Below, piece by piece: positions 56,344 to 64,000 of a stretch of DNA of 64,000 nt; the first letter of the stretch is position 1; each line of letters starts with the position of its first letter. The notes under the pieces were generated by a model. The model was not told the origin of the DNA, ran no database searches, and saw only the letters and a program-made list of their open reading frames with translations. Location: positions 124,001 through 188,000 of the forward strand of contig NZ_CANLTQ010000002.1 in NCBI RefSeq assembly GCF_947494025.1, written 5' to 3'. This stretch comes from an uncultured Jannaschia sp. (GTDB lineage: Bacteria > Pseudomonadota > Alphaproteobacteria > Rhodobacterales > Rhodobacteraceae). The translations under genes were made by a program, and so were the position numbers.

Positions 56344-56971
56344 GGCCGGACGGATCATCGAGGCCGACGACGACGTGGCCGAGGGCGCGGCCTGGCTCGC
56401 CGCGCGCGATCCGCGCTTCGCGGAGGCGCTCGAACGGGTCGGGCCGCTTCCGCTCCGGCGCCGCACGGACGGATTCCGGGCGCTGATGGGCGCGATCGTA
56501 AGCCAGCAGGTGAGCGTCGCCGCCGCCTCCGCCATCCTCGCGCGCTGCGAGGCGGCGGGGCTCGACGATCCGGCGAACGTCCTCGCCGCCGACGAGGAGA
56601 CGCTGCGCGCCTGCGGCCTGTCGCGTCAGAAGTGCCGCTACCTTCGCGCGCTGGCCGCGCAGGACATCGACTACGACGCGCTGCGCGAGGCCCATACCGA
56701 CGAGGTGGTGGCCGTGCTGACGGAGGTGCCGGGGATCGGGCGCTGGACGGCGGAGATCTACGCGATGTTCTCGCTCGGCCATGCCGACGTCTTCGCGCCG
56801 AACGACCTTGCCCTGCAGGAAGGCGCGCGGATGCTGCTCGGGCTGGAGGAACGTCCGAAGGAGCGTGCGATGCGCGAGATCGCCGGGGACTGGACGCCCT
56901 GGCGCGCGGTTGCGGCCCGTCTGCTCTGGGCCTACTACGCCGCGGAGAAGAAGCGGGAGGGCATCCGGTGA
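56288..56971 (+). CDS. DNA-3-methyladenine glycosylase II (AlkA-type)
   Basis: Removes alkylated purines from DNA. 227 residues of the HhH-GPD superfamily: GAIVSQQVSVAAASAILARCE, then the helix-hairpin-helix VLTEVPGIGRWTAEIYAMFSLGHADVFAPND (core VPGIGRWTAEIY) with the catalytic aspartate in APNDLALQEG. It lacks the N-terminal beta domain of E. coli AlkA, as in short alphaproteobacterial forms. RBS gaggag precedes ATG 56288 inside cobK. Its TGA overlaps the GTG of the next gene. No Ada-type operator is obvious. Confidence 0.88.
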   Translation: MTSDAPSLSSGPTPGPAHRAGRIIEADDDVAEGAAWLAARDPRFAEALERVGPLPLRRRTDGFRALMGAIVSQQVSVAAASAILARCEAAGLDDPANVLAADEETLRACGLSRQKCRYLRALAAQDIDYDALREAHTDEVVAVLTEVPGIGRWTAEIYAMFSLGHADVFAPNDLALQEGARMLLGLEERPKERAMREIAGDWTPWRAVAARLLWAYYAAEKKREGIR

Positions 56972-57624
56972 GCTTGAACCACGAACGCCGGGGGCCCGAC
57001 GCGCCCAAGCGGCTCGTCATCTTCCTGCATGGCTACGGCGCGAACGCGGCCGATCTGATGGGGCTGGCCGACCCGCTGATGCCGCACATGCCCGACACCG
57101 CCTTCGCCGCGCCTGACGCGCCGGAGGCGTTGGCGGGCATGCCGGGGAGCTTCCAGTGGTTCCCTATTCCGTGGATCGACGGCTCCACCGAGGAGGTGGC
57201 GATGGCGGGGATGGACCGCGCCGTCGACGACCTGAACGCGTGGCTCGACGAGGTGATGGCCGAAGAAGGCGTGACGCCGGCCCAGACCACCCTCTTCGGG
57301 TTCAGCCAGGGCACGATGATGACGCTGCATGTCGCGCCCCGGCGGGCGGAGTCCTTCGCCGGACTCGTCTGTTTCTCCGGCCGGCTCCTGAAGCCCGAGT
57401 TCCTCGCCGAGGAGGCTGTGAGCAAGCCGCCCGTCCTTCTTGTCCACGGCGACGCCGACGAGGTCGTGCCGGTCGAGTCGCTGCCGCAGGCGGCCGAGGC
57501 CCTTGAAGGGGCGGGGTTCGAGCGGGTCTACGCGCATGTCATGAAGAACACGGCGCACGGCATCGCGCCCGACGGATTGCAGGTCGCGGTGGCCTTCATG
57601 CGGGACGTCTTCGACATCGCGTGA
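56968..57624 (+). CDS. Carboxylesterase/phospholipase family hydrolase
   Basis: 218-residue alpha/beta hydrolase of the acyl-protein-thioesterase-like group (PF02230). Oxyanion motif LVIFLHGYGANAADLMGLA; nucleophile S113 in GFSQGTMM; acid D164 in HGDADEVVP; histidine H197 in KNTAHGI. Start is a GTG overlapping the glycosylase stop (GTGA), with gggagg upstream. Probably cytoplasmic, acting on short-chain esters; true substrate unknown. Confidence 0.9.
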   Translation: MSLNHERRGPDAPKRLVIFLHGYGANAADLMGLADPLMPHMPDTAFAAPDAPEALAGMPGSFQWFPIPWIDGSTEEVAMAGMDRAVDDLNAWLDEVMAEEGVTPAQTTLFGFSQGTMMTLHVAPRRAESFAGLVCFSGRLLKPEFLAEEAVSKPPVLLVHGDADEVVPVESLPQAAEALEGAGFERVYAHVMKNTAHGIAPDGLQVAVAFMRDVFDIA

Positions 57625-57699
57625 CCGGTGGCGCCCCCCGGGTTCGGTTGCCGGAGAAACGTCACGAACATGTGCGATCGGACCCCCCGATCTGGGCAC

Positions 57700-57727
57700 T
57701 TGTCAGCAAGCGTTCGCTAGATATAGT
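57700..57727 (+). promoter_or_regulatory. Candidate promoter of the HNH gene (TTGTCA-N16-TATAGT)
   Basis: TTGTCA and TATAGT, each five of six to consensus, are spaced by 16 bases about 65 bp before the HNH start. It is the clearest sigma-70-type promoter I saw in the window. Confidence 0.55.
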
Positions 57728-57734
57728 CCCACCC

Positions 57735-57773
57735 GAGAGGGCCGCGCGCCCGGGGGCCGGGCGGGCCGCTCTC
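57735..57773 (+). other. Long GC-rich imperfect hairpin in the HNH leader
   Basis: GAGAG (57735) pairs with CTCTC (57773), enclosing imperfectly complementary GGCCGCGCGCCCGG and CCGGGCGGGCC segments. It lies between the promoter and the RBS (aggga), so it may affect translation. Confidence 0.35.
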
Positions 57774-57792
57774 CGATCAGGGAAGCGACCGG

Positions 57793-58410
57793 ATGAGCCT
57801 CTTGACCGTCAGCGACATTTCCGCATCCGAGCCGGATTTCCGCAGCGAGTTCGTCCGCGACCCCGCCGGGCTGCGCCATTTCCCCGCCCTCGTCCTGAAC
57901 GCCGATTACCGGCCGCTCAGCTATTATCCGCTGTCGCTCTGGCCGTGGCAGGACGCGGTGAAGGCCGCCTTTCTCGACCGGGTCACGATCGTGAGCGAAT
58001 ACGAGGAGGTCGTCCGCTCCCCCTCGATCGAGATCCGCATTCCCTCGGTCGTCGTCCTCAAGGATTACGTGCGCCCGCAGAAGGAGGTCGCGTTCACGCG
58101 CTTCAACCTGTTTCTGCGCGACGAGTTCCGGTGCCAGTATTGCGGCGCCCGGGGCGACCTGACCTTCGACCACGTCGTCCCTCGCGCGCGCGGCGGCATC
58201 ACGAGCTGGCAGAACGTCGTCGCGGCCTGCGGCCGTTGCAATCTCAAGAAGGGCTCCCGGTCGCTCAAGCAGGTGGGCTTCACCCTGCGCCGTGCCCCAC
58301 GACGCCCGGCTACGGGCGAGCTGATGAACCTCGGGCGGAAGTTCCCGCCGAACCACCTTCACGAGAGCTGGATGGATTATCTCTACTGGGACGCCGAACT
58401 GGAGGCCTGA
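57793..58410 (+). CDS. HNH endonuclease-domain protein
   Basis: 205 residues. N-terminal region LVLNADYRPLSYYPLSLWPWQDAVKAAF is typical of a widespread alphaproteobacterial HNH group. The nuclease part has FRCQYCGARGDLTFDHVVPRARGGITSWQNVVAACGRCNLKKGSR (core CQYC, FDHVVPRARGG, CGRCN), two CxxC zinc pairs plus the His-Asn-His active site. No restriction methylase or phage gene lies nearby, so it is probably a housekeeping nuclease of unknown role. Confidence 0.9.
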   Translation: MSLLTVSDISASEPDFRSEFVRDPAGLRHFPALVLNADYRPLSYYPLSLWPWQDAVKAAFLDRVTIVSEYEEVVRSPSIEIRIPSVVVLKDYVRPQKEVAFTRFNLFLRDEFRCQYCGARGDLTFDHVVPRARGGITSWQNVVAACGRCNLKKGSRSLKQVGFTLRRAPRRPATGELMNLGRKFPPNHLHESWMDYLYWDAELEA

Positions 58411-58470
58411 GGTCGCGGGAACAGTCGGGGCGCCGGCCCGTTTGCCTCGCGACACGCGAGGAGACGCACC

Positions 58471-59712
58471 ATGCCCAAGCCCGACCTGTCCCGCCGGGGC
58501 TTCCTTCATTCGACCGCGCTCGGTCTCGGCGCGCTCGGCCTGAGTGCCGGGACGGCTCAGGCGCAGACGGGCGCGGGCGGCACGCCGCCGGGGCCCGACC
58601 TGCCGGTCGAACCGACGGGGCGGCCGCAACCGGCCATGAACGGCCCGAACCCTTGGCCCGCGCCGCCGGGCGAGCGGGTCGGCTGGGCGGTCTGCGGGCT
58701 TGGCCATTTCGCGCAGAACTATGTCCTGCCGCATGTGAAGGAGGGCGTGGACAGCCGCCTGACCGGATTGATCTCGGGCACGCCGGACAAGCTCGCGCAG
58801 GTCGGCGACGCCTATGCCGTGCCGGAGGCGGCGCGATTCGGTTACGACATGGCAGGGCTGGCGGAGGCCGACGACATCGACGTCGTCTATGTCGTCACGC
58901 CCAACGCGATCCACGAGACGAACGTCGTGCGCGCGGCGGAGGCCGGCAAGCACGTCTTCTGCGAAAAGCCGATGGCGACGTCCCCTGCCGCCGGCCAGCG
59001 CATGATCGACGCCTGCGCGGCCAACGGCGTGAACCTCGGCGTCGCCTACCGGGCGCATTTCGAGCCGCACAATGTCGAGTTGAAGCGGATGATCGAGGCG
59101 GGCGCGCTGGGCCGGATCGAGTTCGTGGCTTCCGACCATCACCGTCCGCTCGACCCGAAGGCAACCCGGGACATCTGGCGCATGCGGAAGGATCTCGCGG
59201 GCGGGGGCTCGCTGCCGGATATCGGGATCTATTCGCTGAACGGCCTGATCTGGTTCATGGACGAGGTGCCGAACCGTCTCGTCGCGCAGACCCATGCGCC
59301 CGCCTACGACGACGACCGCTTCGCCGAGGTGGAGGGGATCTGCAACGTCCTGCTGGAGTTCCCCTCGGGGCGGCGGGGCCAGATCTCCTCGGGCTACATC
59401 GCGTCGAAGAAACGGATCGACGTCTGGGGTTCGGACGGCGTAGCGGTGCTCGACCCCGCGACCAGCTACATGGGCAATTCGCTCAGCGTCTCCCGCGTGG
59501 ACGGAACCGAGGAGGTGGCGGTCGACGATCCGGATGCCCGGCAGTTCTGGGAGGAGATCGACCACTTCAGCCGCCATGTCCGCGACGGGGCGGAGCTTCG
59601 CATCACGGCCGAGATGGGCCTGCGCGACCTGCGGCTGATCGAGGCGATCTACGCCTCCGCCGAACGGGGTGTATGGGTCGAGATCGGCCCCGACGGCGCG
59701 ATGAAGGGATAG
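58471..59712 (+). CDS. Gfo/Idh/MocA-family oxidoreductase with Tat signal
   Basis: 413-residue NAD(P)-dependent sugar-type oxidoreductase. The N-terminus LSRRGFLHSTALGLGALGLSAGTAQAQ is a twin-arginine signal (core SRRGFLH) with likely cleavage after AQA, as in periplasmic glucose-fructose oxidoreductase. Rossmann motif VCGLGHFAQNYVLP, DVVYVVTPNAIHETNV, and the catalytic-lysine CEKPMA motif follow; YRAHFEPHN and GGGSLPDIGIYSLN belong to the C-terminal domain. Export with pre-bound cofactor is expected. Substrate unknown. Confidence 0.88.
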   Translation: MPKPDLSRRGFLHSTALGLGALGLSAGTAQAQTGAGGTPPGPDLPVEPTGRPQPAMNGPNPWPAPPGERVGWAVCGLGHFAQNYVLPHVKEGVDSRLTGLISGTPDKLAQVGDAYAVPEAARFGYDMAGLAEADDIDVVYVVTPNAIHETNVVRAAEAGKHVFCEKPMATSPAAGQRMIDACAANGVNLGVAYRAHFEPHNVELKRMIEAGALGRIEFVASDHHRPLDPKATRDIWRMRKDLAGGGSLPDIGIYSLNGLIWFMDEVPNRLVAQTHAPAYDDDRFAEVEGICNVLLEFPSGRRGQISSGYIASKKRIDVWGSDGVAVLDPATSYMGNSLSVSRVDGTEEVAVDDPDARQFWEEIDHFSRHVRDGAELRITAEMGLRDLRLIEAIYASAERGVWVEIGPDGAMKG

Positions 59713-59722
59713 GGCCGCCCGC

Positions 59723-60970
59723 TCAGACCATCGTCGGCGCGTTCCCGACCCGCGTGGCGAGGCGGCCGACGGTGAGTCCCTGCACGATGATCGAGAACAG
59801 CACGACGAAATAGGTGCAGGTCAGCATCAGGGGTTTCCACTCCATGTCGGGCAGCGACAGGACGAGGGCGACGGAAATGCCGCCCTTCAGCCCGCCCCAG
59901 GTCATGATCCGCGTGATCCCGTCCTCGAAGCCGGAAAACGGCTTCAGGACGACGACCGGGACGACCACGGCGACGAAGCGCGCGAGGAGGTGCAGCACGA
60001 TGGCCGCGAGACCGGCCACGACATAACTCGCCTCGAAGGCGACCGCGAAGACCTCGACCCCGATCAGCAGGAACAGGACGGCGTTCAGAATCTCGTCCAC
60101 GAGCGTCCAGAAGGTGTCCACATGCGCCCGCGTCTCCGCGGACATGCCGTATTTCGTGCCGACGTCGCCGATCAGGAGCCCGGCCACGACCGCCATGATC
60201 GGTGCCGAGACATGGAGCCAGACGGCGAGCTGGTAGCCGCCGAACGCGAGCGCGAGCGTGATCAGCACCTCGAGAGGCGGGTCGTCGATGCGCCGCATGA
60301 CGCGGTAGGTCAGCCATCCGAGCGCCGCGCCGAGGGCCGCGCCCCCGAACGCCTCCTGCACGAAGAGTTGGGCCGCGCCGGCCAGGCCCCCACCATGCGC
60401 GTCGCCGGCCGGAAAGGCGATGCCGACGAGAACGAGGAACACGACGTAGCCGACCCCGTCGTTGAACAGGCTCTCCCCCGCGATCTTGGTTTCCAGCGTG
60501 CGCGGCAGGGACGCCTGCCGCAGCACACCCAGAACGGCGACCGGGTCGGTGGGCGAAATGAGCGCCCCGAAGACCAGCGCGACGAGGAGCGGCGCGCCGG
60601 CGATCCAGGCGAAGCCCAGCCCGGCGATCGCGGTGGAAAGCCCGACACCCAGCGTCGCCATCAGAAGGACGAGGAGCCATTCGCGCTTCAGGTCGGCCAC
60701 CTTCACATGTAGCGCGCCCGCGAAGAGCAGGAGACCGAGCATCCCCTCGAGCAGCGTCTCGTCGAACTCGATGCCCCGGACGCCGCCGCGGATCTGATCG
60801 GCCAGGCCGAGACCGGGCAGGAGGGCGTCGACGAGCATCAGACCGAAGCTCGCCACGAGCGCGACGATCAGGATGCCGATGGCCGAGGGCAGGCGGAGGA
60901 ACAGGTAATTCACCGCGCCGAACGCGCCGGCCAGCACGACGAGGAGGGAGGCGATGTGCAGGATGTTCAT
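59723..60970 (-). CDS. Na+/H+ antiporter, NhaP/CPA1 type
   Basis: 415-residue cation-proton antiporter with about 12 helices. FGALISPTDPVAVLGVLR and the ETKIAGESLFNDGVGYVVFLVLV motif carry the paired Asp residues of ion exchange; WGGLKGGISVALVLSLP is the conserved arginine-loop equivalent. Start ATG 60970; the ORF's 34 extra residues are the neighbouring cupin remnant in another frame. Last gene of the kinase - EamA - (cupin remnant) - antiporter group. Confidence 0.9.
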   Translation of the reverse strand: MNILHIASLLVVLAGAFGAVNYLFLRLPSAIGILIVALVASFGLMLVDALLPGLGLADQIRGGVRGIEFDETLLEGMLGLLLFAGALHVKVADLKREWLLVLLMATLGVGLSTAIAGLGFAWIAGAPLLVALVFGALISPTDPVAVLGVLRQASLPRTLETKIAGESLFNDGVGYVVFLVLVGIAFPAGDAHGGGLAGAAQLFVQEAFGGAALGAALGWLTYRVMRRIDDPPLEVLITLALAFGGYQLAVWLHVSAPIMAVVAGLLIGDVGTKYGMSAETRAHVDTFWTLVDEILNAVLFLLIGVEVFAVAFEASYVVAGLAAIVLHLLARFVAVVVPVVVLKPFSGFEDGITRIMTWGGLKGGISVALVLSLPDMEWKPLMLTCTYFVVLFSIIVQGLTVGRLATRVGNAPTMV

Positions 60971-61131
60971 GTCGGTCTCCACCGTCCGGAATGTCGAGTT
61001 CGCCCGGCGCAGGCCCGAACCCGTCGAAGGTGAAGCCCGGATACGCGTTCGCCGGCCCCGGTCCGACGCCACCGGCCCCCTCCCGGAAGCGGCGCGGGGT
61101 CGAGCGTCGCGATGATGTCGTCCGCGTTCAT
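60967..61131 (-). pseudogene. Remnant of a DUF985 (cupin_5) gene
   Basis: An ATG at 61131 overlaps the EamA stop (ATGA) and encodes MNADDIIATLDPAPLPGGG, close to the start of DUF985 cupins. After a frame change the same strand reads AYPGFTFDGFGPAPGELDIP, close to that family's C-terminal PGF-F-GF-LAP signature. The central cupin barrel, around 100 residues, is missing. The piece looks like an internal deletion with frameshift. No function is expected. Confidence 0.55.
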
Positions 61132-62024
61132 GCCGATCCCCGTTCGCGCCAGAGAATGTAGAGCCCGGTCGCGATCGTCACGCCGATCCCGGCCATCGCC
61201 ATCGGGTTCGGAAAGTCGCCGAAAAGGGCGAGGCCGATGATCGCCGCCATCGGGATCTCCAGATACTGCATCGGCGCGAGGGTCGAGGCCGGCGCGTAGC
61301 GCAGGGACCACGTCATCATCAGGTGCGCCCCCGTCCCAAGGAGGGCCATGGTCAGCAGAAGGGGGCCGTGGTCCGCGACCGGCGCGAGGTCGAAGGCGCC
61401 CGCGCGCGGCAGGACGGCGTAGACAAGCGCGAGGCCCGCCGTCGCCATCGCGCCCGACGCGGCCTGCATCGCGAGCGGGTCGGCTTCCCGCGCGACGCGG
61501 CGGGTGACAAGCATGAAGGCCGCGAAGACGAAAGCGACGCCGAGCGGATAGAAGGCCGGCCACCCGACCGCCGCGAAGCTCGGTTGCACGACGAGAAGCG
61601 TGCCCAGGAACCCGATGGCGCAGGCCGTCAGGCGCCGGGGCCCGACCTCTTCTCCGAGGAGGAGATGTCCGAACAGGAGAAGGATGAAAGGCATCACGAA
61701 GGCGATGGCGATGGCATCCGCCAGCGGTAGCCAGATCAGGCCCGTCACCATGAGCCAGATCCCCGCAATCTGCAGAAACGTGCGCGCCGCCGTCAGGATC
61801 CAGCCAAGACGCGACATCCGCCAGCTTCGTCCCGTCGCGTAGACCAGCGGGGCGAGCAGGATCGCCTGCGCGAGGAAGCGGACCGCGACGAGTTGCAGGA
61901 CGGGAAAGTCCGCCGTCAGAAGCTTCGACACCGCGTCCGACAGCGGCGCGAGGGCGCAGAAGCCGAGCATCAGCGCGACGCCCAACGACGGGCGGTCGAC
62001 CCACGGCGCCGCCCGGTCGGTCAC
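61128..62024 (-). CDS. DMT-superfamily (EamA) transporter
   Basis: 298 residues, ten hydrophobic helices as two EamA repeats (LGVALMLGFCALAPLSDAVSKLL start; FYPLGVAFVFAAFMLVTRRV opening the second). The LPLADAIAIAFVMPFILLLFGHLLLGEEVG core is typical of EamA. Start is a GTG at 62024 overlapping the sensor kinase stop (GTGA). Substrate, probably a metabolite or amino acid exported from the cell, is unknown. Confidence 0.87.
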   Translation of the reverse strand: MTDRAAPWVDRPSLGVALMLGFCALAPLSDAVSKLLTADFPVLQLVAVRFLAQAILLAPLVYATGRSWRMSRLGWILTAARTFLQIAGIWLMVTGLIWLPLADAIAIAFVMPFILLLFGHLLLGEEVGPRRLTACAIGFLGTLLVVQPSFAAVGWPAFYPLGVAFVFAAFMLVTRRVAREADPLAMQAASGAMATAGLALVYAVLPRAGAFDLAPVADHGPLLLTMALLGTGAHLMMTWSLRYAPASTLAPMQYLEIPMAAIIGLALFGDFPNPMAMAGIGVTIATGLYILWRERGSA

Positions 62025-63322
62025 GCGGTGGGCAGCCGCAGCCGGGCGACGGTGCCCTGGCCCACCTTGCTCTCGATCTCGAAGGTCCCGCCGGAGCGGT
62101 TGGCGAAGTCCATTACCATGGCGAGGCCCAGCCCCGTTCCCTCGCCCGGGGGCTTGGTGGTCACGAAGGGCTCGGTCGCGCGGGCAAGGACCGACGGCTC
62201 CATCCCCGGCCCGTCATCGGCCACGACGAGGAGAATCCAGGGCGACATGTCGGATGGCGCCGAGGGAGAGCTGATCATCTCGGCCGTCAGGGTGATGATC
62301 CCGCCGCGCCTGCCCATCGCGTCGCGGGCGTTGACGACGAGGTTCAGCATCGCGGCCTCGCATTGCGACGGATCGGTATTCAGCCAAAGCGGCCCGCTGG
62401 CCCCGATGACAAGCGTGATGTTGGCCGGCAGGATACGCCGGGCGAAGGTGCCGAATTCATCGAGAAAGGGCGCGAGGTCCAGAATCCGTGTATCGCTCGG
62501 CGCGCGCCGGCTGGCGTCGAGCAGGCGCCCGACGAGGCGTCCTCCGCGTTCGGTCGCGTCGCCGATCTCCCGCAGCAGCGGGTCGCGTTCGGATTCCGGC
62601 ACCTCGGACAGAAGGTCGATATTGCCGCGCATGACGGTCAGCAGGTTGTTGAAATCGTGTGCGATGCCGCTGGTCAGCCGTCCGACGGCCTCGCCCTTCT
62701 GGGCATGGGCCAGCTCCTCCGTCCGCTCCGAAAGCCGCGCGCGCGTCCGGGCGGTGTTGAGCACCATCGCCGCGAAGTAGATCGTCACCAGGAAACTCGA
62801 GACGTGGAGGAAAACCAAGTCGGATGCCGGGATGGTCTTGCTGTAGCCGAACCCCGCGATCGTGAGTTGGGCGCCGAGTCCGACGATCACGGCGCCGATC
62901 CGCGCCGCGTCCTGCGACCGGGTGTCGTGACCGATGCAGTTCAGCGCCTGACCGAAGACGAGGAGGCCCGCGGACCACGCGGCGATGGCGGTGGGCCAGA
63001 ACGCGTTGACCACGGCGAACGCGCCGAAGGCGAGCACGGTGACGCCATGATGCGTGAGAAGGGCGAACAGCATCCGGCTCGTGACGCGGGCCGCCCGGTG
63101 AACGCGCGCGACGTGCCGGACATAGGTGAGGTCGGACAGGAAATAGATCGGGGCGATCAGCGCGACCCAAGGCGATCCGCCGAAATAGAGCATCAGCAAC
63201 ACGCCGGCTCCGATCAGTCCGAGGCGCAGCGGACGGACGGATGCCTGTTCCTGTTCGACGGCGAGGAAGTCCGCCACCCGACGGCGGAACTGCCTGTCCT
63301 TCAGCGTGGGTGCATGCAACAT
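62021..63322 (-). CDS. Membrane sensor histidine kinase (orphan, no receiver)
   Basis: 433 residues. Five or six membrane helices occupy residues 30-190 (LRLGLIGAGVLLMLYFGG; WVALIAPIYFLSDL; VTVLAFGAFAVVNAFW and others). The H-box [18 protein letters not shown] carries H222; [10 protein letters not shown] is the N-box; ADDGPGM and [15 protein letters not shown] the G-boxes. The HDFNNLL form relates it to CckA-like and FixL-like families. No response-regulator gene is adjacent, and its stop overlaps the EamA start. Signal and partner unknown. Confidence 0.88.
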   Translation of the reverse strand: MLHAPTLKDRQFRRRVADFLAVEQEQASVRPLRLGLIGAGVLLMLYFGGSPWVALIAPIYFLSDLTYVRHVARVHRAARVTSRMLFALLTHHGVTVLAFGAFAVVNAFWPTAIAAWSAGLLVFGQALNCIGHDTRSQDAARIGAVIVGLGAQLTIAGFGYSKTIPASDLVFLHVSSFLVTIYFAAMVLNTARTRARLSERTEELAHAQKGEAVGRLTSGIAHDFNNLLTVMRGNIDLLSEVPESERDPLLREIGDATERGGRLVGRLLDASRRAPSDTRILDLAPFLDEFGTFARRILPANITLVIGASGPLWLNTDPSQCEAAMLNLVVNARDAMGRRGGIITLTAEMISSPSAPSDMSPWILLVVADDGPGMEPSVLARATEPFVTTKPPGEGTGLGLAMVMDFANRSGGTFEIESKVGQGTVARLRLPTA

Positions 63323-63410
63323 CCGGCAGCTCCGATCACCCGGACGTTATCACGCGCCCGAGACCGCGCAAGCGCTCCGGCCCCGCGCGGCATGCGATTC
63401 CCGCCCGCAT

Positions 63411-64000
<590 letters not shown>

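Noticed and set aside
57793-58410. HNH gene as part of a restriction or phage defence system
   Set aside because: No methyltransferase, helicase, toxin or phage gene is adjacent; flanks are metabolic genes.

Overview
This window looks like chromosomal DNA of a high-GC alphaproteobacterium of the Rhodobacterales (Rhodobacter/Roseobacter type). The evidence is the gene set and synteny: cckA next to recA-alaS, chpT beside a DUF3553 gene, an IscR-SufBCDS cluster, the ornithine-lipid pair olsB-olsA, a GlxA regulator, class II DAHP synthase, and a taurine cluster with xsc-pta-soeABC. Almost every base is coding, genes are packed with ATGA/GTGA/TGATG overlaps, and I see no insertion sequence, prophage, CRISPR array, rRNA or tRNA. 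Two genes run off the ends: parE at the left and eno at the right.

Layout. 1-5.9 kb: parE (-, 3' end cut), galE, the cell-cycle kinase gene cckA with an exact CtrA-type box upstream. 5.9-13 kb: sulfotransferase, recA with two LexA-type direct repeats, alaS, then SMR and YitT membrane proteins and icd on the minus strand. 13-14.6 kb: a coupled trio of alpha/beta hydrolase, small unknown protein and HD-domain hydrolase. 14.7-21.9 kb: the Fe-S assembly operon iscR - cysteine desulfurase - sufB - ybjQ-like - sufC - sufD - Yip1-like - sufS. 22-31.4 kb: housekeeping genes glnE, a small unknown, a glxA-type regulator, aroG (class II), a PAS protein, yicC, gmk, a gamma-carbonic-anhydrase-like protein, chpT, and a 59-aa DUF3553 gene missed by the ORF track. 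31.5-37.3 kb: olsB-olsA, a divergent ThiE-like protein, trmJ, ctaA, and an M32 carboxypeptidase.

37.3-51.2 kb is a complete taurine dissimilation module. tauABC imports taurine; tpa moves its amino group to pyruvate, giving sulfoacetaldehyde; xsc makes acetyl phosphate and sulfite; pta makes acetyl-CoA; soeABC oxidises the sulfite and passes electrons to the quinone pool. tauR, a MocR-type regulator, sits inside the cluster. Direct repeats resembling TauR sites lie upstream of xsc and in the tpa/tauA divergent region.

51-64 kb: an MFS transporter, cobalamin genes (cobB and cobA on minus, cbiD and cobK on plus), an AlkA-type glycosylase overlapping cobK by 56 bp, a carboxylesterase, an HNH endonuclease, a Tat-exported Gfo/Idh/MocA oxidoreductase, then on the minus strand a sensor kinase, an EamA transporter, the remnant of a DUF985 cupin gene, an NhaP-type antiporter, and the 3' part of eno.

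No wholly new system is evident. The items most worth a second look are the paired LexA operators around the recA promoter, the CtrA-type box before cckA, the IscR lacking its cysteine triad, the decayed cupin gene, the candidate TauR direct repeats, and the extended TauC. Coordinates and motifs were read by eye; protein names rest on recognised motifs and family lengths, not on database searches.
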